From assembly GCA_038049695.1 (NCBI GenBank), contig CP142458.1, forward strand, positions 58,127,501-58,191,500: a stretch of DNA of 64,000 nucleotides, written 5' to 3'. Source of the stretch: Cinnamomum chago (taxonomy: Eukaryota > Streptophyta > Magnoliopsida > Laurales > Lauraceae). A program made the position numbers and the translations under genes. Positions 22,387 through 34,427 of the stretch are shown here, piece by piece (position 1 is the stretch's first letter; each line of letters starts with the position of its first letter). A model generated the notes under the pieces. That model did no database searches and was not told where the DNA came from. It was given only the letters and a program-made list of their open reading frames with translations.

Positions 22387-23135
22387 GTGAATTGAAGAAA
22401 AATGTATGTTATAAAAATGATACTGCTGAAGATTTTACTTCTGTTTTTTTTTTTCATCTCTTGTAATTACATTTTGGTTTCACTTGGCTACCTTGAAATA
22501 CAGTTAAATATACGTGCTGGATCTGGAGGATAATATATTTTTAGTCAAAAAAAGTACCCAGGTGAAAGAAATTACTTTCACCTATTTTTGCCTAAAACAC
22601 ACCAGAGGAGGAGAGAGGAGACAGAAAATTGTAATGTTCTGGAAATAAAAGCATCCAAACATATTGGGACAGGAAATTGTAATATTTTGGAAATAAAGCT
22701 TCTGAATGTCTTTACTTTTTCTTTGTATTTTTTGGGACAAAAAAACTAAATTGCAGGGGAAATAAAGGTAGTGAACCGTCCCTTCATTTCAAAGATCTGA
22801 AAAACAGTTAAAGGCTGCAATAAAGTACATGCACCAATAGGGCTGTTATTATGGGTAACAGACAGCCTTTTTTCACTATCTTATTATCTATCCTGTGGTT
22901 TGGCCTGGCTACCATATAGGGAACATAAAATATTATTAAGTGAGAAACACTAGACACCCCAGTGGTAAGGGTGTTTCATCCAGTGTTCCTTGGCCTAAGC
23001 AAATGTTGGCTGACCACGAAAAGCCCTTCACCTTTTTCTGATTGCAAGATTTGCCACATCCACTTCCTCACCTTTCCCTTAATTGTTCTTTTGCAGTTGC
23101 AAACCTATACTAAGTATGTTGGTCTTCCCTTGCAG

Positions 23136-23308
23136 GCTGTCGAAATATCAAGCAATGAGTATGAGCCTTCTGAAAAGGATATACTATATGCAGAAGGAGT
23201 CACCCAAGGCAATGGACTGGCTTTCATTGAATTCTCTCTTGATGATCGCAGCCCGATGTCAGAACCGTACACCGACAACCAGGATGGTCCACCTCAGATT
23301 GCAACCAA
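23136..23308 (+). CDS. XLG: XLG exon (helical domain to switch region)
   Basis: The exon lies between CCTTGCAG and GTAACA and encodes [21 protein letters not shown], then [20 protein letters not shown] and [16 protein letters not shown]. The sequence [21 protein letters not shown] is a hallmark of plant XLGs and takes the place of the canonical Galpha switch I segment (DxLxxRxxTxG). XLGs lack the conventional arginine and threonine there, which fits their unusual nucleotide handling. The 173 bases end with AA of a lysine codon, completed by the A that opens the last exon. The frame is clean. Confidence 0.95.
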
Positions 23309-24731
23309 GTAACATTCTTGTCTTCTCTGATTTTTTTATTCAGTCACAGTAACCTGATTCCTTGAAAGAATCTTGTATTGTTTTTTTCCTCTCTTTTTCC
23401 TGATTGGTAATGTCAGAAAAATATTTTTTCACTGTAGACTGAAGCATTTCAGCTAATTCAGCATTTGGGTGTTTCATTTTATAGTCCTGTTTCAGAAATA
23501 TTTTAAAAGTTTAAAACTATATATTAAGAATATGAAAAATAAGAAAAAAATGAAATTATATATATCTTTAATTCATTCTACTAAAAAAAAATACGATGTG
23601 TTGTTTCTCTAAGACAAACAAATCATCTAGAAGCGTTGTTTATGTGTGTGAATTTGAATAATGACATTAATTTTCAAATCTCAACTTATATTATCACTAA
23701 CACAAAAATGAACACATTCACATGATCACCACATTACAGTTGACAAATTAGAACCTTAATTAAAATGAAGACCCTTTGTTAGAAAACTAAAAAAAAAAAA
23801 TGCATTATATTCCCTGTTCAGCAAAGATTTAGCCATTTCAGCTGCTTAGCCATACACACCAAAATCTGGACCAAGATGGCCAAACAAGGCTGAGCAGGTC
23901 TAAAATTTGGACTGAAATTTAAGAGAGGGTTGCTTAGTTCAGTTACCTGTCTATGTACTGAATAGTTTTAACCCTTCTCGACAAAAACAAAGAGAAATTA
24001 ACTAATGAGCTAAAGATATAGAAAGATTCGATGCGAGAATGTAATAATGGAAATGTTTTGTGATGCACATCTCTGCTCGCTCGTGCACTCTTAGGGGTGC
24101 TCATGGTCCTGGCCAGTTGGGCTGATCTGGGACGGGCTTGGATTCAATGGTAGGAGCCCGAAGCCCAGCCTGGCCCAACCCGAATGTAAGTAAAAATAGT
24201 GGCTAGGAGGGCTAGAGTTGGAACTCAATCACTTTCACAGGCATTCTTACACTTGCCAATGCGTCCAAACTAGCTGAGCAACAACTTAGACAGTCTAAGA
24301 AAACCTTTCTTTGTTTTTGGTTTTTTGGTTATAAATGCAACCAGTCCACCCCAATGGCTTTGGGATGGGCCGGGCTCGGGTTTATCCCATACTTGTTGGC
24401 TACTAATCGTGACCATGCTTGTTGTATACCGTCATCATCATCGTCGTCGTCGTCATCATCATCATCCCATACTTCTTCTAAGTGTTATCCCATCAGTCCA
24501 GGGATGACTTAAAAAGAGTTCTTGTATTAAACTCTAAACAAAGCCAAAAACACAATCTATGCAGCTGTGGAACATGAAACTGATGTAAGCAATTCAATGA
24601 CATATACTTAACTCTATACTATGAGATCTCTGAAGTTCTACCCTACCTATCCCTAGTATGAACACATCAAGAATATTGGGGAATTCTTTCTTGCTAATAA
24701 CTGAAAATATGGTTATGTCACTTCTCAGTAC

Positions 24732-24972
24732 TGACATTTAGAGAGATGGAAACAGAACACTGTAATAATGTTTAATGCTTAAATGTCGTGCCCATTAGGG
24801 ACGACTGTTCTCCCATTATAAAGGGGCTGAATGCCCTGATTACATGCAAATCTCATCTTATCTAGATCCTAAAATTCAGTTTTACAAACTATTTTACAAA
24901 CTAAGTATGTACTGTTGGCTTTGACTAAGATATGATGACTGGGCCCAAAATGGGCCTGGGCTTGGATTGACA
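24732..24972 (-). repeat. 3' LTR of the copia element
   Basis: 241 bp with TGTCA..TGTCA-type ends in minus orientation, paired with 28117-28357. The left target duplication AGTAC is at 24727-24731. Confidence 0.96.
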
Positions 24973-27900
24973 ACCCCTCCTAAAATTGATGCTGGGGAGT
25001 CATAAAGCAACAATTTGGAAACAAGAAATTGATGTCGAGGCCGAGGAAGCCCCTTTGTGAAGATATCTGCAAACTGAAACTCTGTAGAAACATGAGGTAG
25101 ACTAATGACATCCCGTTTATATTCATCCCGAATAAAGTGACAGTCAACTTTGATATGTTTGGTACGTTCATGGAAGACGGGATTTTCAGTGATTTGGATA
25201 GCCCCAGTATTGTCAGCATGCAATGAAGTAGGAGAGGTTTGAGTGAACCCAAGTTCCGAAAGAAGTCCTCGTAGCCATAAGATCTCAGAACAAGCAGAAG
25301 ACATTGCCCTATATTCAGCTTCCGTGGAAGATCTGGACACGTTCTTGTTTCTTGCATTTCCAAGAAATGAGTGAATTTTCAAGGTACATGCATCAACCAG
25401 TAGTAGAATGACGTGTCTTGACAGCCTGCCTAGTCAGCATCCGCATAAGCGGTCAGATGAAGAGGATTATCCTTTGGATAATATAAACCATGAGAGACGG
25501 TTCTTAGCAGATAGCGGATAATGCGCTTTATAGCTGTCAAATGAAGGTGTCGAGGAGCGGTCATGAACTGGCTCATAAGATTAATAGCATAGGATATGTC
25601 AGGTCTAGTGATGGTAAGATAGACAAGACTTCCCACCAGGCGCCGGTAGGTATGAGGATCAGGGAGAAGATCGCCATCATCTTTACTCAGCTTGAGATTT
25701 ACCTCGACAGGTGTATCAACAGGCGAAGAATCATGGAGGTCAGCCAACTTGATAAGGTCTGATGTGTATTTGTGTTGATTAACAAAGAGACCTTTGGGAG
25801 ATTGATGCACCTCTAAGCCCAAAAAATAATGCAAAGGGCCCAAATCCTTCATATGGAAGTAATTCCGGAGGGAATATTAGAGAGATTTGATCATACCATC
25901 ATCCGTGCCAGTGATAATAATATCGTCAACATACACCAGAAGCACAGTAACCCCAGTAGATGTGTGGCATAGAAAAATGGATCATAAGGGTTCTGAGTAA
26001 AGCCACTTTCGCATAACCGACCCTGAAGGTTTCGAACCATGCCCGAAGAGCTTGCTTTAGACCATAAAGCGATTTCCGCAACCGACAAACGGACCTCTTG
26101 GAGGGAGAGGGGACGCCTTGTGGTATACGCATATAGACTTCTTCTTGCAAATCTCCATGGAGAAATGCATTTTTGACATCTATTTGGTATAATGGCCAAG
26201 ATTTAGAAGCAGCAATGGTGAGAAATAACCTAACAGATGTCATTTTTGCCACAGGTGCAAATGTTTCCTCGTAGTCAATGCCATACTCCTGTCTGTTTCC
26301 GAGTGCCACAAGTCTATCTTTATGTCTATCCAAGGACCCATCAGATTTAAGTTTGATCGAGTAGATCCATTTGCAACCAATGGGCTTAACTGTAGAAGGA
26401 CACTTCACAATATCCCAGGTATGATTCAGATCCAATGCATCTAATTCCTCCTTCATGGCCTGGTTCCAGCAATCTTGTTTGACAGCCTGTAAATAAGAAC
26501 TTGGGATAGAGATAGAAGATAGGGTGGTCATTAAAGAAGTATGGGTAAATCCATACCGCTCAGGCGGTCTAGAATTTCTGGAGGAGCGACGTAAGGCAGG
26601 AGTAGGTGTGGAACCATTTGCCGGTGGAGGATCAGGGGGAAGGCCATCTGCAATGGGAGGTTTTTCCCGTCAGTGATATACAAAAGCAGGATTAAACCTA
26701 GTAACAATTGTTTGATCTGAAAAACCTGGTAAGAGAGCTGGTGAAGATGGATGAGGACAGTCCATGTGAGTTTGGAAGAAATATTGATTTTCAAAGAAAA
26801 TAGCATTTCGAGAAACCCTAATACGACGGCCAATGGGATCATAACAAACAAAACTTTTGATTAGCGGCATAACCCAAAAAGGCACACCTGCAAGATTGTG
26901 CTGTTAGTTTCGTTCTTTCTGTGGGAGGTAGATGAACGAAGCAAACACAACCAAAGGTATGTAGGTGATCAAACACAGGATGATGACCAAACAATTTAAA
27001 ATGAGGTGTGAAATGAGCAATGGTAGGTGATGGAAGGCGGTTGATGAGATAGACAGCCGTGGTGAGAGCTTCAACCCAAAAACGAGGGGGAACGAATGAT
27101 TCAATCAGAAGAGTTCTGGTGACATCAAGAAGATGTCTGTTTTTCCGTTCCGCGACTCCATTTTGTTGTGGAGTATACGGACAGGTATGTTGAGAAATGA
27201 TTCCTTTATTGTTTAAAAAGGATTGAAAATCCTTGGAGACATACTCCCCCCCTGAGTCTGAGCGCAAAGTTTTAATGCATTTGGAGAATTGGTTTTCAAC
27301 ATAGTTAACAAAAAATTTAAATGCATTAAGAACATCAGACTTAAAGTGTAAGAAATAAATCCAAGTAAATCTGCTATAGTCATCAATGAATGTTACAAAG
27401 TACTTAAACTGACTATGGGAAAGGGTCGGAGCAATGCCCCAAACATCACTATGAATCAAGTCAAAACATGCAGTGCTCCGTGTTGTGGAGTGTGGAAAAG
27501 GTAAAGCTTTACTCTTTCCTAATGTACAAGCATCACATTCAAAAGAAGCAGAGTCAATAGGTTTATTTAATAATCCAGATTGAAATAAAGTAGACAAAGT
27601 AGAGACATTTGGATGACCAAGTCTATTATGCCACAATCGAGAATTATTCTGAATAAAAAAACAAAATAACTGATGTAAAGTTTTATTCTGAATAACTGAA
27701 GATATTGGTAAGGAAAAAAGTCTTCCATGCTTAAGCCCCCTAGCGATCACTTCCCCCGACTCCTAGTCCTGCACAACACATCCAGAAGAAGAAAATGAGA
27801 CATTGTAATTATTTTCAACAAGTTGACCCATAGAAACCAAATTGGTAGCAAGATGAGGAGAAACTAAAACATTGGTTAATGGTAAAGGGCCAGGGGTATG

Positions 27901-28100
27901 ACCAACAGAGGTGATGGAAATATGATCTCCGTTGGCAGCTTGAACAGTGAGATGACCAGTGTAAGGAACGACATTTTGTAATCTTATGGGTGAAGAGGTC
28001 ATATGGTTACTTGCACCAGAATCTAAGTACCACGTATTGGAAAGAGAGGAATCAGTACCTGTGATGTTCTTGTGGGCTACACAAGAACACTGGGATCGAA
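24973..28100 (-). pseudogene. copia Pol polyprotein (PR-INT-RT-RNH), frameshifted
   Basis: Minus strand. Protease at 28122-27763 has WYLDSGASNHMT. Integrase at 27750-26839 has the zinc-binding HNRLGHPN and CDACTLGK, catalytic residues in LIHSDVWG and LRSDSGGEY, and the glutamate in NGVAERKNR. RT begins at 26531 ([52 protein letters not shown]). It shifts frame near 26030 and keeps YVDD at about 25930. It continues in 25852-25430 (MKDLGPLHYFLGLE, RPDISYAINL). RNase H at 25382-24894 has SRSSTEAEYRAMSSA and HIKVDCHFIRDEY. Breaks lie near 27760, 26840-26530, 26030, 25860 and 25430. Gag is missing. Confidence 0.95.
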
Positions 28101-28116
28101 ACCCGCTCTGATACCA

Positions 28117-28357
28117 TGACATTTAGAGAGATGGAAACAGAACACTGTAATAATGTTTAATGCTTAAATGCAGTGCCCATTAGGGATGACTGTTCTCCCA
28201 TTATAAAGGGGCTGAATGCCCTGATTACATGCCAATCTCATCTTATCTAGATCCTAAAATTCAGTTTTACAAACTATTTTACAAACTAAGTATGTACAGT
28301 TAGCTTTGACTAAGATATGATGACCGGGCCCAAAATGGGCCTGGGCTTGGATTGACA
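28117..28357 (-). repeat. 5' LTR of the copia element
   Basis: 241 bp, followed in minus orientation by the tRNA-iMet primer-binding site at 28101-28116, and bordered by AGTAC at 28358-28362. Confidence 0.96.
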
Positions 28358-28362
28358 AGTAC

Positions 28363-30060
28363 TCCATCAAGGGCCATCGTTAGCATCATAACTGTAGCCT
28401 TAACCATCTATTTAGGGTCGCTTATGTTACCTTTGCTGTTCCATTTGATCTTATTTGAAGCGGTGCTCGCATCAACTCCACTTATTCATATTTCCTCCCT
28501 CACTGCTCCACTCATGGTCTTTGTTTGTCTCCCATTCTTGGTGTTCCTTGAACATGTAACTCTTGCATTCTGTCTTACAGAGGTGATTTTAGCATTCTGT
28601 GAACGTGTCTAAACCATCTAAAACGACGTTCTATGATTTTTCTCTTCTATTGCAACTATGCGTAGGTTTCCTCTTACTCATTCCTGGTATCCATCTCCAA
28701 ATGTCCTCTTTACATGCACATTTCAACCACATGTACTTTAGCTTCTTTTCATTTATCCTTTGCCAACAGAGGTGTTCTTAGCCTTCTGTAAACACATCTA
28801 AACTATCTAAAACGACATTTTATGATTTTTCTCTTCTATTGCAACTATGTGCAAGTTTCCTCTTACTCTTTCCTAATATCCATCTAACCCCAAATGTCCT
28901 CTTAACATGCACATTTCAACCACATGTACTTCAGCCTCTTTTCATTTTGCCAGCCTTCTACTCCACCAAAAAAAGCAGTTCTAGCTTCCATCTTATACAA
29001 TGCCCTTTTAATAGTCAGTCATCAATTGCATAACACTCCAATAGCTCATGTCAATTTTTTCCACTTTCTGTTGCTCGTATGTGCTATACATTACTCAAAC
29101 CCTCTGTTTTGTTCTACAGTTCTTTGTTATTGATTATCTCAACTTCTTTACTCTTTGATATACTGAACTAGCATCTGTATAATTTGCAACACTTTTCTAG
29201 GAGTCATGTATGGAGCAGTATCTTCCAAGCTCATTGAGGACCCTTTGTCTCCCTCTTTAGTTCTCTACTTAACATAAGAAATTTATAAGCTTTGTATTTG
29301 GCTTTACTAACTGTTTTCTTAAAGGTGTTTTTCCTAGCTTGTATCTCTCAAAGTCTTCTCTACATGTTTTGTCATCCTTCAAATCATGTTTCTTTTCAAA
29401 AACCTTATGGACTTATAGATTCCCACACCATGTCTCCTTAGTGTATAGCTCTTCCCTCTGGACTTGACGAGTACTTCTTTGGTGACCTGTTTAATACTAT
29501 TCACCAATCTACTTGTTTTCCCACTATTTCTTTGAATGTCGTTTATATTTCCCCTTTCAAATTCCACGAGCTTATTTAGGGCGATCCTTAACTTATTTAT
29601 TGTTTTACCATTAATAATAAAAACCAAAATAAATGCCTAGTTCTGTTAGTCCCCTAAGGATAACTTTACAATCGTTGCAGATTAACAATTCTCTATTCTA
29701 AGGAAGGAGTTACCTATTTGTAACCTTTTCTAGACACTTTTAAACATCACTATTGTTTTTTCTTCTCAAAGTAATGTATATAAGAAGTAATCTATCTGTA
29801 ACCTATTATTGCCACTTGTGAACATTACTAGGTGTTCTTTCATCTTTTAAGTATGTGTTATCTATTGTAAAATCAAAGGCCACTAGTACATGTCATCCTT
29901 CAAGTACTTTGTTGTAATTATCTCCTTCCTTCCCTACATGATGTCAAGTTCTCCTTCAACTATGATACTTTTGAAAATAGGGACATCTTTTACTCACTCA
30001 TTCATCGAGTCTCGAAAATTCTTTTTATCACTTTATCTTGCTTTGGGTGCATAAAAACTA
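28363..30060 (-). pseudogene. scrambled RTE-clade LINE remnants
   Basis: Minus-strand fragments appear in LINE order but heavily decayed. Endonuclease text is near 29900-29640: AFDFTIDNTYLKDERTP, with the KSG..QIDYFL region seen twice in broken frames. The endonuclease-RT linker is near 29640-29160 (ARKNTFKKTVSKAKYKAYKF). The C-terminal tail is near 28960-28580, where SFRWFRHVHR is a decayed RWFGHVQRR. The tail occurs twice, as a duplication with about 189-bp period (AAACGAC at 28621 and 28810). The whole RT core seems deleted. Confidence 0.55.
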
Positions 30061-30107
30061 ACATTGTCTTTTTTTTTTATATCCATAGTACAATCTCTAC
30101 CAATGTG

Positions 30108-30110
<3 letters not shown>

Positions 30111-30163
<53 letters not shown>
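30111..30163. repeat. (CT)n microsatellite
   Basis: About 53 bp of uninterrupted CT dinucleotides in the last XLG intron. Confidence 0.97.
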
Positions 30164-30166
<3 letters not shown>

Positions 30167-30260
30167 CTATTGTAAATTTGTAATGCCTACCTCATCATCT
30201 CCGTAACTGGCAGAGTTGTTCTATTTGGTTCCTTTGACTACAAGCAGGTTATTTTTCATT

Positions 30261-30713
30261 CAGTGATTTAAAAATCGGATTCATTGGGTTTGGTCGGGTC
30301 GACCTGGCTGAGTCGGGTTGACTCCCAAATTTTTTTCCCTTCCAGAAAGGAGTGGAGGAGAATGCAAGATTGAAGGAGGCAGCAAAATAGGTGGTTATTG
30401 AGAGATGGTTTTTAGATTGGGATTTGGGAGATGGGTTTTCATTAAAAAAATAATAAGAAGAAAAAGTGGATGGAACCATGCAAGAAGAATGATGTAATCA
30501 TGATTCATGGGAGAGATGGAATCATTGCTGAAAAAAGGGATTTAAGGTTAGGGCTTTTGGTGGGTGTGTGGAAGGTGTACATCAGAAAGGAGAAGCGGTG
30601 AGTCCAGGGTTTAAATCACTGATTGAGATGTGAGATGAACTCAGCCGAGTCTGGTATACTTAGTCATGGCCGAGTCCAAGACGTCTAGGACTCAGTCGAG
30701 TTTTAAAACACCG
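30261..30713. mobile_element. candidate non-autonomous hAT-like element
   Basis: The ends read CAGTGATTTAAAAATCGG and CGGTGTTTTAAAACTCGA. GAGTCGG/CCGAGTC motifs cluster near both ends (30290-30330, 30638-30700). The flanking 8-mers (TTTTCATT and GTAACATT) match 5 of 8. The interior is noncoding. End structure favours hAT, but the duplication is weak. Confidence 0.45.
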
Positions 30714-32009
30714 GTAACATTGTAATGCCTAACTCATTTCTAGAATTACATTTTGCTAAATGGAAAAAACTTAAAACCCTTTACCAAGATTGCTGTCTTT
30801 CACTCTTTCCTCTATTTCTCTTATAAGTTATAAACAGCTTATTTCTGTTTTATTTTTTGTATTTTGTCGTCTACAGGTCTATATGCCTTTTATACCTATA
30901 TTATTTTTTCCCTTTTATTTTTAATGTAATTGCAGTTACTTCTCAAAAGAAAAAAAAAATCAACAGTGGTGCATAAAAATATATAATAAACTATAATAAG
31001 GGAAAAATCTTTATTATCTATCTACACCAATTTTGGTGTATGATTAATCAATAATGCTCAAAAAATGTTGAAATCCAGGTCAATATGTCCAATGATTATT
31101 TTGATACACGAAAAAATGAAAAAGAAAATAAAAGCAGATAGATCAAAATAGTTTAAAGGCACAACAAATGCATACTTATCTAGAATCTTATATAGGCGAA
31201 ATGTCAAATTCAAGGTCGAAATCTTGGTACTGTGAACTAAAAACAAAGCGTTTCAAAGATTGCATACCTGTTTTGAAAAGTCTGCTGTAAGTGGAGAAAA
31301 TGCATGCATGCCTTATCTAGGAGAGCTTGAACACAGGTGCATTACTAGTGGAAGCTTGTTTTCTTTATGCATGTGAATCTAAACCATTCAATTTGTTGGA
31401 CCCATTGTAGATGGAGTATGGGTTAATCACCCTGAGCTAAGCTGCTGATTTCACCTCGTCAATTTGGACATCTGATCATTGTCTTCAAAACTTGCCACTT
31501 GTGGGCTAACAATCTAATGGTCATTCTGGTCCAGTAGGCATGATTTTTGAGAAATAATTATTTATCTTACCGTCTAGAATTGCATGCATGTCTGCACAAG
31601 TAGAGTGGTGAAACAAATTTTGCATTTATTGAAGACACAATATTGGAGTTCAGCCTTTTCCAAATGCCCATCTCTGTCCCCTGCCTTGAATATGTACTTA
31701 GCATTGTGTAACTACAAATAATGGATATTGGATGCTGCAAGATCTGACTTTCATATTATATACTCCCATCTTTTAGAGTACCTCAAATTCTTAAGGAAAC
31801 CACAGCTGAGATCCTATGTATGCTAAAGAAAATCTATCTAAAATGAGATGACATGGGAGTAAGAGATCAGGGTTAAGAAACTCAAGTTTTACTATAGAGG
31901 GCATTCTGTTTTTGTGTTTGGAGTACTTCCGTTAATATGATTTTCTCTGCTATTTGCCTCTACATTTAATTCTAGATTGTTCATAATCATCCTTTTTTTA
32001 TCCTTCAAG

Positions 32010-32595
32010 ATACCAACTCATTCGAGTAAGCGCTAAGGGCATGAATGAGGGTTGCAAGTGGGTGGAAATGTTTGAGGATGTCCGCGCAGTGGTCTTCTGC
32101 ATCGCACTTAGTGACTATGACCACATGTGTGTTCCCGGAAGCAGCAATGATTCTCTTCAGAACAAGATGATGCAGAGCAAGGAGCTCTTTGAGACCATAA
32201 TCCGTCACCCATGCTTCCGCGGCACCCTGTTTGTGCTCATACTTAATAAGTATGATTTGTTTGAGGAGAAGATCAATCGAGTGCCTCTAAACACCTGCGA
32301 GTGGTTTGATGATTTCAGCCCTGTAAGACCTCATCACAGCAACCAGTCATTGGCTCACCAGGCTTACTATTACGTTGCGATGAAGTTCAAGGACCTCTAT
32401 GCATCCATCACTGGTCAGAAGCTGTTTGTTTGGCAAGCACGAGCTAGGGAGCGTGTGACAGTGTATGAGGCTTTCAAGTACATAAGGGAGGTGCTTAAGT
32501 GGGATGATGAGAAAGATGTGAACTTCTTTGCTGCCCCTGAGGACTCCTTTTTCAGCACAGAAGGGAGCTCCTCTCCTTTCATTAGACAGGAATAA
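32010..32595 (+). CDS. XLG: XLG last exon (GTPase domain C-terminus and stop)
   Basis: After acceptor CCTTCAAG the exon gives [21 protein letters not shown], followed by [80 protein letters not shown] and [14 protein letters not shown]. It ends [18 protein letters not shown] and a stop at 32593-32595. LNKYD (about 32242-32256) is the G4 guanine-specificity motif. The G5 TCAT of ordinary Galpha is replaced by VWQA, as in other XLGs. The acidic and serine-rich tail ending SSSP is typical. The exon is 586 bases, with one base completing the previous lysine codon. It is intact, so the gene is probably functional despite more than 19 kb of visible intron. Confidence 0.97.
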
Positions 32596-33721
32596 TATTT
32601 TGGATTGACTGCAGATGTTCTCTACTCCTTGGATGTGTTGTAACAATGAACAAAGGCATGTTGTTCACTGGACAAAGCCTTACATGGTTGTATGTATCTA
32701 TCAGTATATTAAATTGGGGGTTTTCCACATGTAATTTTGCTGTGATATCTATGATGCCTGACCAAGAGACGGGGCTCAAATACAGGAATGGTAAAATCGA
32801 TTTCAGATGCATAATTATGCAATTGAGGAATAATGTTCTCAGTGCAAAATTGCTTGCAATGTATAATACTAGACCCCACCTTTTTTACTGCTACTGATGA
32901 TATGGATTGAAGACCACGATGGTTAGGAGGCTGATCCTGGCAACTTATCAGACTTCGAAATGATTTTCTTCCCTACCAAACTGCTGTTATTTCATGATCA
33001 TCATTATTGTCTTTGTCAAAGCCTTATCTCATTTATTTGGAGTTTGGCTTTTTCGTATTTTTTTTTAGTGCAGTGAAAAATCTTGCCTCTGATGTGGTAT
33101 CATCCCTGAGGCATTTTCGAGCTTGGCCATGTTAAAGCATGGAATGCCCTAGCCAGTGTGGACCCACTTGGAAACATGACAATGATGATAGTTTGAGGGT
33201 TTATTAAGTCACTTGAGACCTGCGTTGGTGTGGAAAATGGGAGTCATTAATCATAAAAAGCAAAATTTTCTAAATTCTAGATGTTGGGATTAGGTGGATG
33301 ATTATCGAATTTGGATGATCAATCATGAGGCCTAAAAAGCCATTTGAATTTTCAAAATTTGGTGAGTGATAATTCACCCTGGGAAGCTGAGCCTGTGGAG
33401 TTCGATTGATCATGGGGTGGGCACAAGTTAAACTGTTCCATGCTTAGGAGTTAGACTGTTCCATGCTCTGTGTGTGTCTCATATCACACCCCTATCATAT
33501 GTTGGGCCACCTTTCTCTGATCAAAGCCATTCATATCACATGCCTTCATTTGCAAATAGATGGGCTCAAATTCCACTCTTTATTGAGTGATATACCTCAT
33601 TGATTAATCACGCATATATAAAAATGTGACTATATGGAAGTTTTGCTCAAGCATGATGATCAGAGGGTTGTGTGATTTATCAGGGAATAATCTTCAGGGA
33701 ATGTGTATGTTTGTGTGTATC
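32596..33721 (+). other. XLG 3' UTR and downstream DNA
   Basis: The 3' UTR should begin at 32596. There is no clear AATAAA; several AT-rich near-signals (AATAAT at 32829, ATAATA near 32862) could serve. No other gene is supported up to the SINE. Confidence 0.5.
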
Positions 33722-33739
33722 AAGGTTCGACATTATCTT

Positions 33740-33946
33740 CTTTTTTATTTTTTCCTTCTATTGGACGGTTTCCAACCCTTTGGGCTGGACTAATCCCTCC
33801 AAGCCTAGAGGTCCAGCTCTCCGAGCCCAGAGGGAAGCCGGGTAAATACCCTTATGGCCTCAAAGTGATAGTACTAGTGGACTCAACCTTTGATTCCTGA
33901 AGAAGGGAGAACCGGGAGTCGATACTAAAACTTCTGACTCCGGAAG
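33740..33946 (-). mobile_element. SINE insertion with 18-bp target duplication
   Basis: AAGGTTCGACATTATCTT occurs at 33722-33739 and again at 33947-33964, perfectly. Between them, 207 bp begin on the + strand with a pyrimidine-rich run (CTTTTTTATTTTTTCC), which is a poly(A)-like tail in minus orientation. A box-B-like AGTATCGACTCC lies about 25-35 bp from the minus-strand start. Size, tail and duplication length fit a tRNA-derived plant SINE. A box-A match is not convincing. Confidence 0.8.
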
Positions 33947-34427
33947 AAGGTTCGACATTATCTTAAAAGTGAAATAATCATATAAGTTTTCTGGTGCGAT
34001 AAGTCAAATTATAATTCTGAAAGTAGAGTCTCTAGTAATTGATACTTTTGTTAACCTTCCTAACAAACTGCTGAGGCTCAGTAGCTACAAGTGTGAGCTC
34101 ACATGGCCTTACATATCAACATCTCTCACGTAGCCAAAAGAGCTAAAAGGCACGCAGGTAATAAGATTTTGCTCTCACTATAATAGAATTTTGTGGATAT
34201 GACTTTCATGATAAGATAACTAAAGCTTTCAGAATGGAGTTTTGAAAGAAAACAGGAGATTTGAGAGGTTTGAAAGGATAAAGAGTAGCTGCTACGATTG
34301 TGGAAAAGAGAAATAAGAAAGGAGAGGATGGAAAAGACAGAGAGGTGCACCAAATTCAAAAACAGGCCCGTACCAGTCATTTTGGACGAGTCAGATGGGT
34401 TGGCTCGGCTGACTCGATCAAAACTGC

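Larger units (their letters stand above)
15747..23135 (+). other. XLG intron (7.4 kb) with nested retroelements
   Basis: The intron runs from GTATCA to CCTTGCAG. It contains the gag-protease gypsy element (17043-20235) and a truncated L1 (21988-22386). The stretches 15747-17042 and 20241-21977 hold no supported gene. Near 20807-20890 a phrase rich in GGGGGCTTCAGCCCCC resembles a DNA-transposon end. A short direct repeat (GAAATGGGTTCTCTTGAT / GAAATTGGTTCTCTTGAT) lies at about 21120 and 21207. Confidence 0.85.
24732..28357 (-). mobile_element. Ty1/copia element lacking gag
   Basis: Two 241-bp LTRs (24732-24972, 28117-28357) are flanked by a perfect AGTAC duplication (24727-24731, 28358-28362). 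In minus orientation the primer-binding site TGGTATCAGAGCGGGT directly follows the 5' LTR (28101-28116), and the AGGAGGGGT polypurine tract abuts the 3' LTR (24973-24981). Domain order is protease, integrase, RT, RNase H, which defines Ty1/copia. The protease begins only about 50 codons after the primer-binding site, so gag is absent. I count seven LTR differences by eye, near 3 percent. Confidence 0.96.
23309..32009 (+). other. XLG intron (8.7 kb) with nested retroelements
   Basis: The intron runs from GTAACATT to CCTTCAAG. It holds a gag-less copia element (24732-28357), RTE LINE debris (about 28363-30060), a (CT)n run and a candidate hAT (30261-30713). Parts without a supported feature are 23309-24726 (with hAT-end-like text near 24093-24180 and a CAT/CGT microsatellite at 24430-24466, perhaps a LINE tail) and 30714-32009. 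Confidence 0.85.

Noticed and set aside
24093-24380. Possible hAT ends (TAGGGGTGCTCA, GGGCCGGGCTCGGG)
   Set aside because: No inverted partner or 8-bp duplication could be matched.
30111-30163. CRISPR or regulatory array interpretation of repeats
   Set aside because: This is a simple CT microsatellite. The window is plant nuclear DNA, and none of the tandem arrays have unique spacers.
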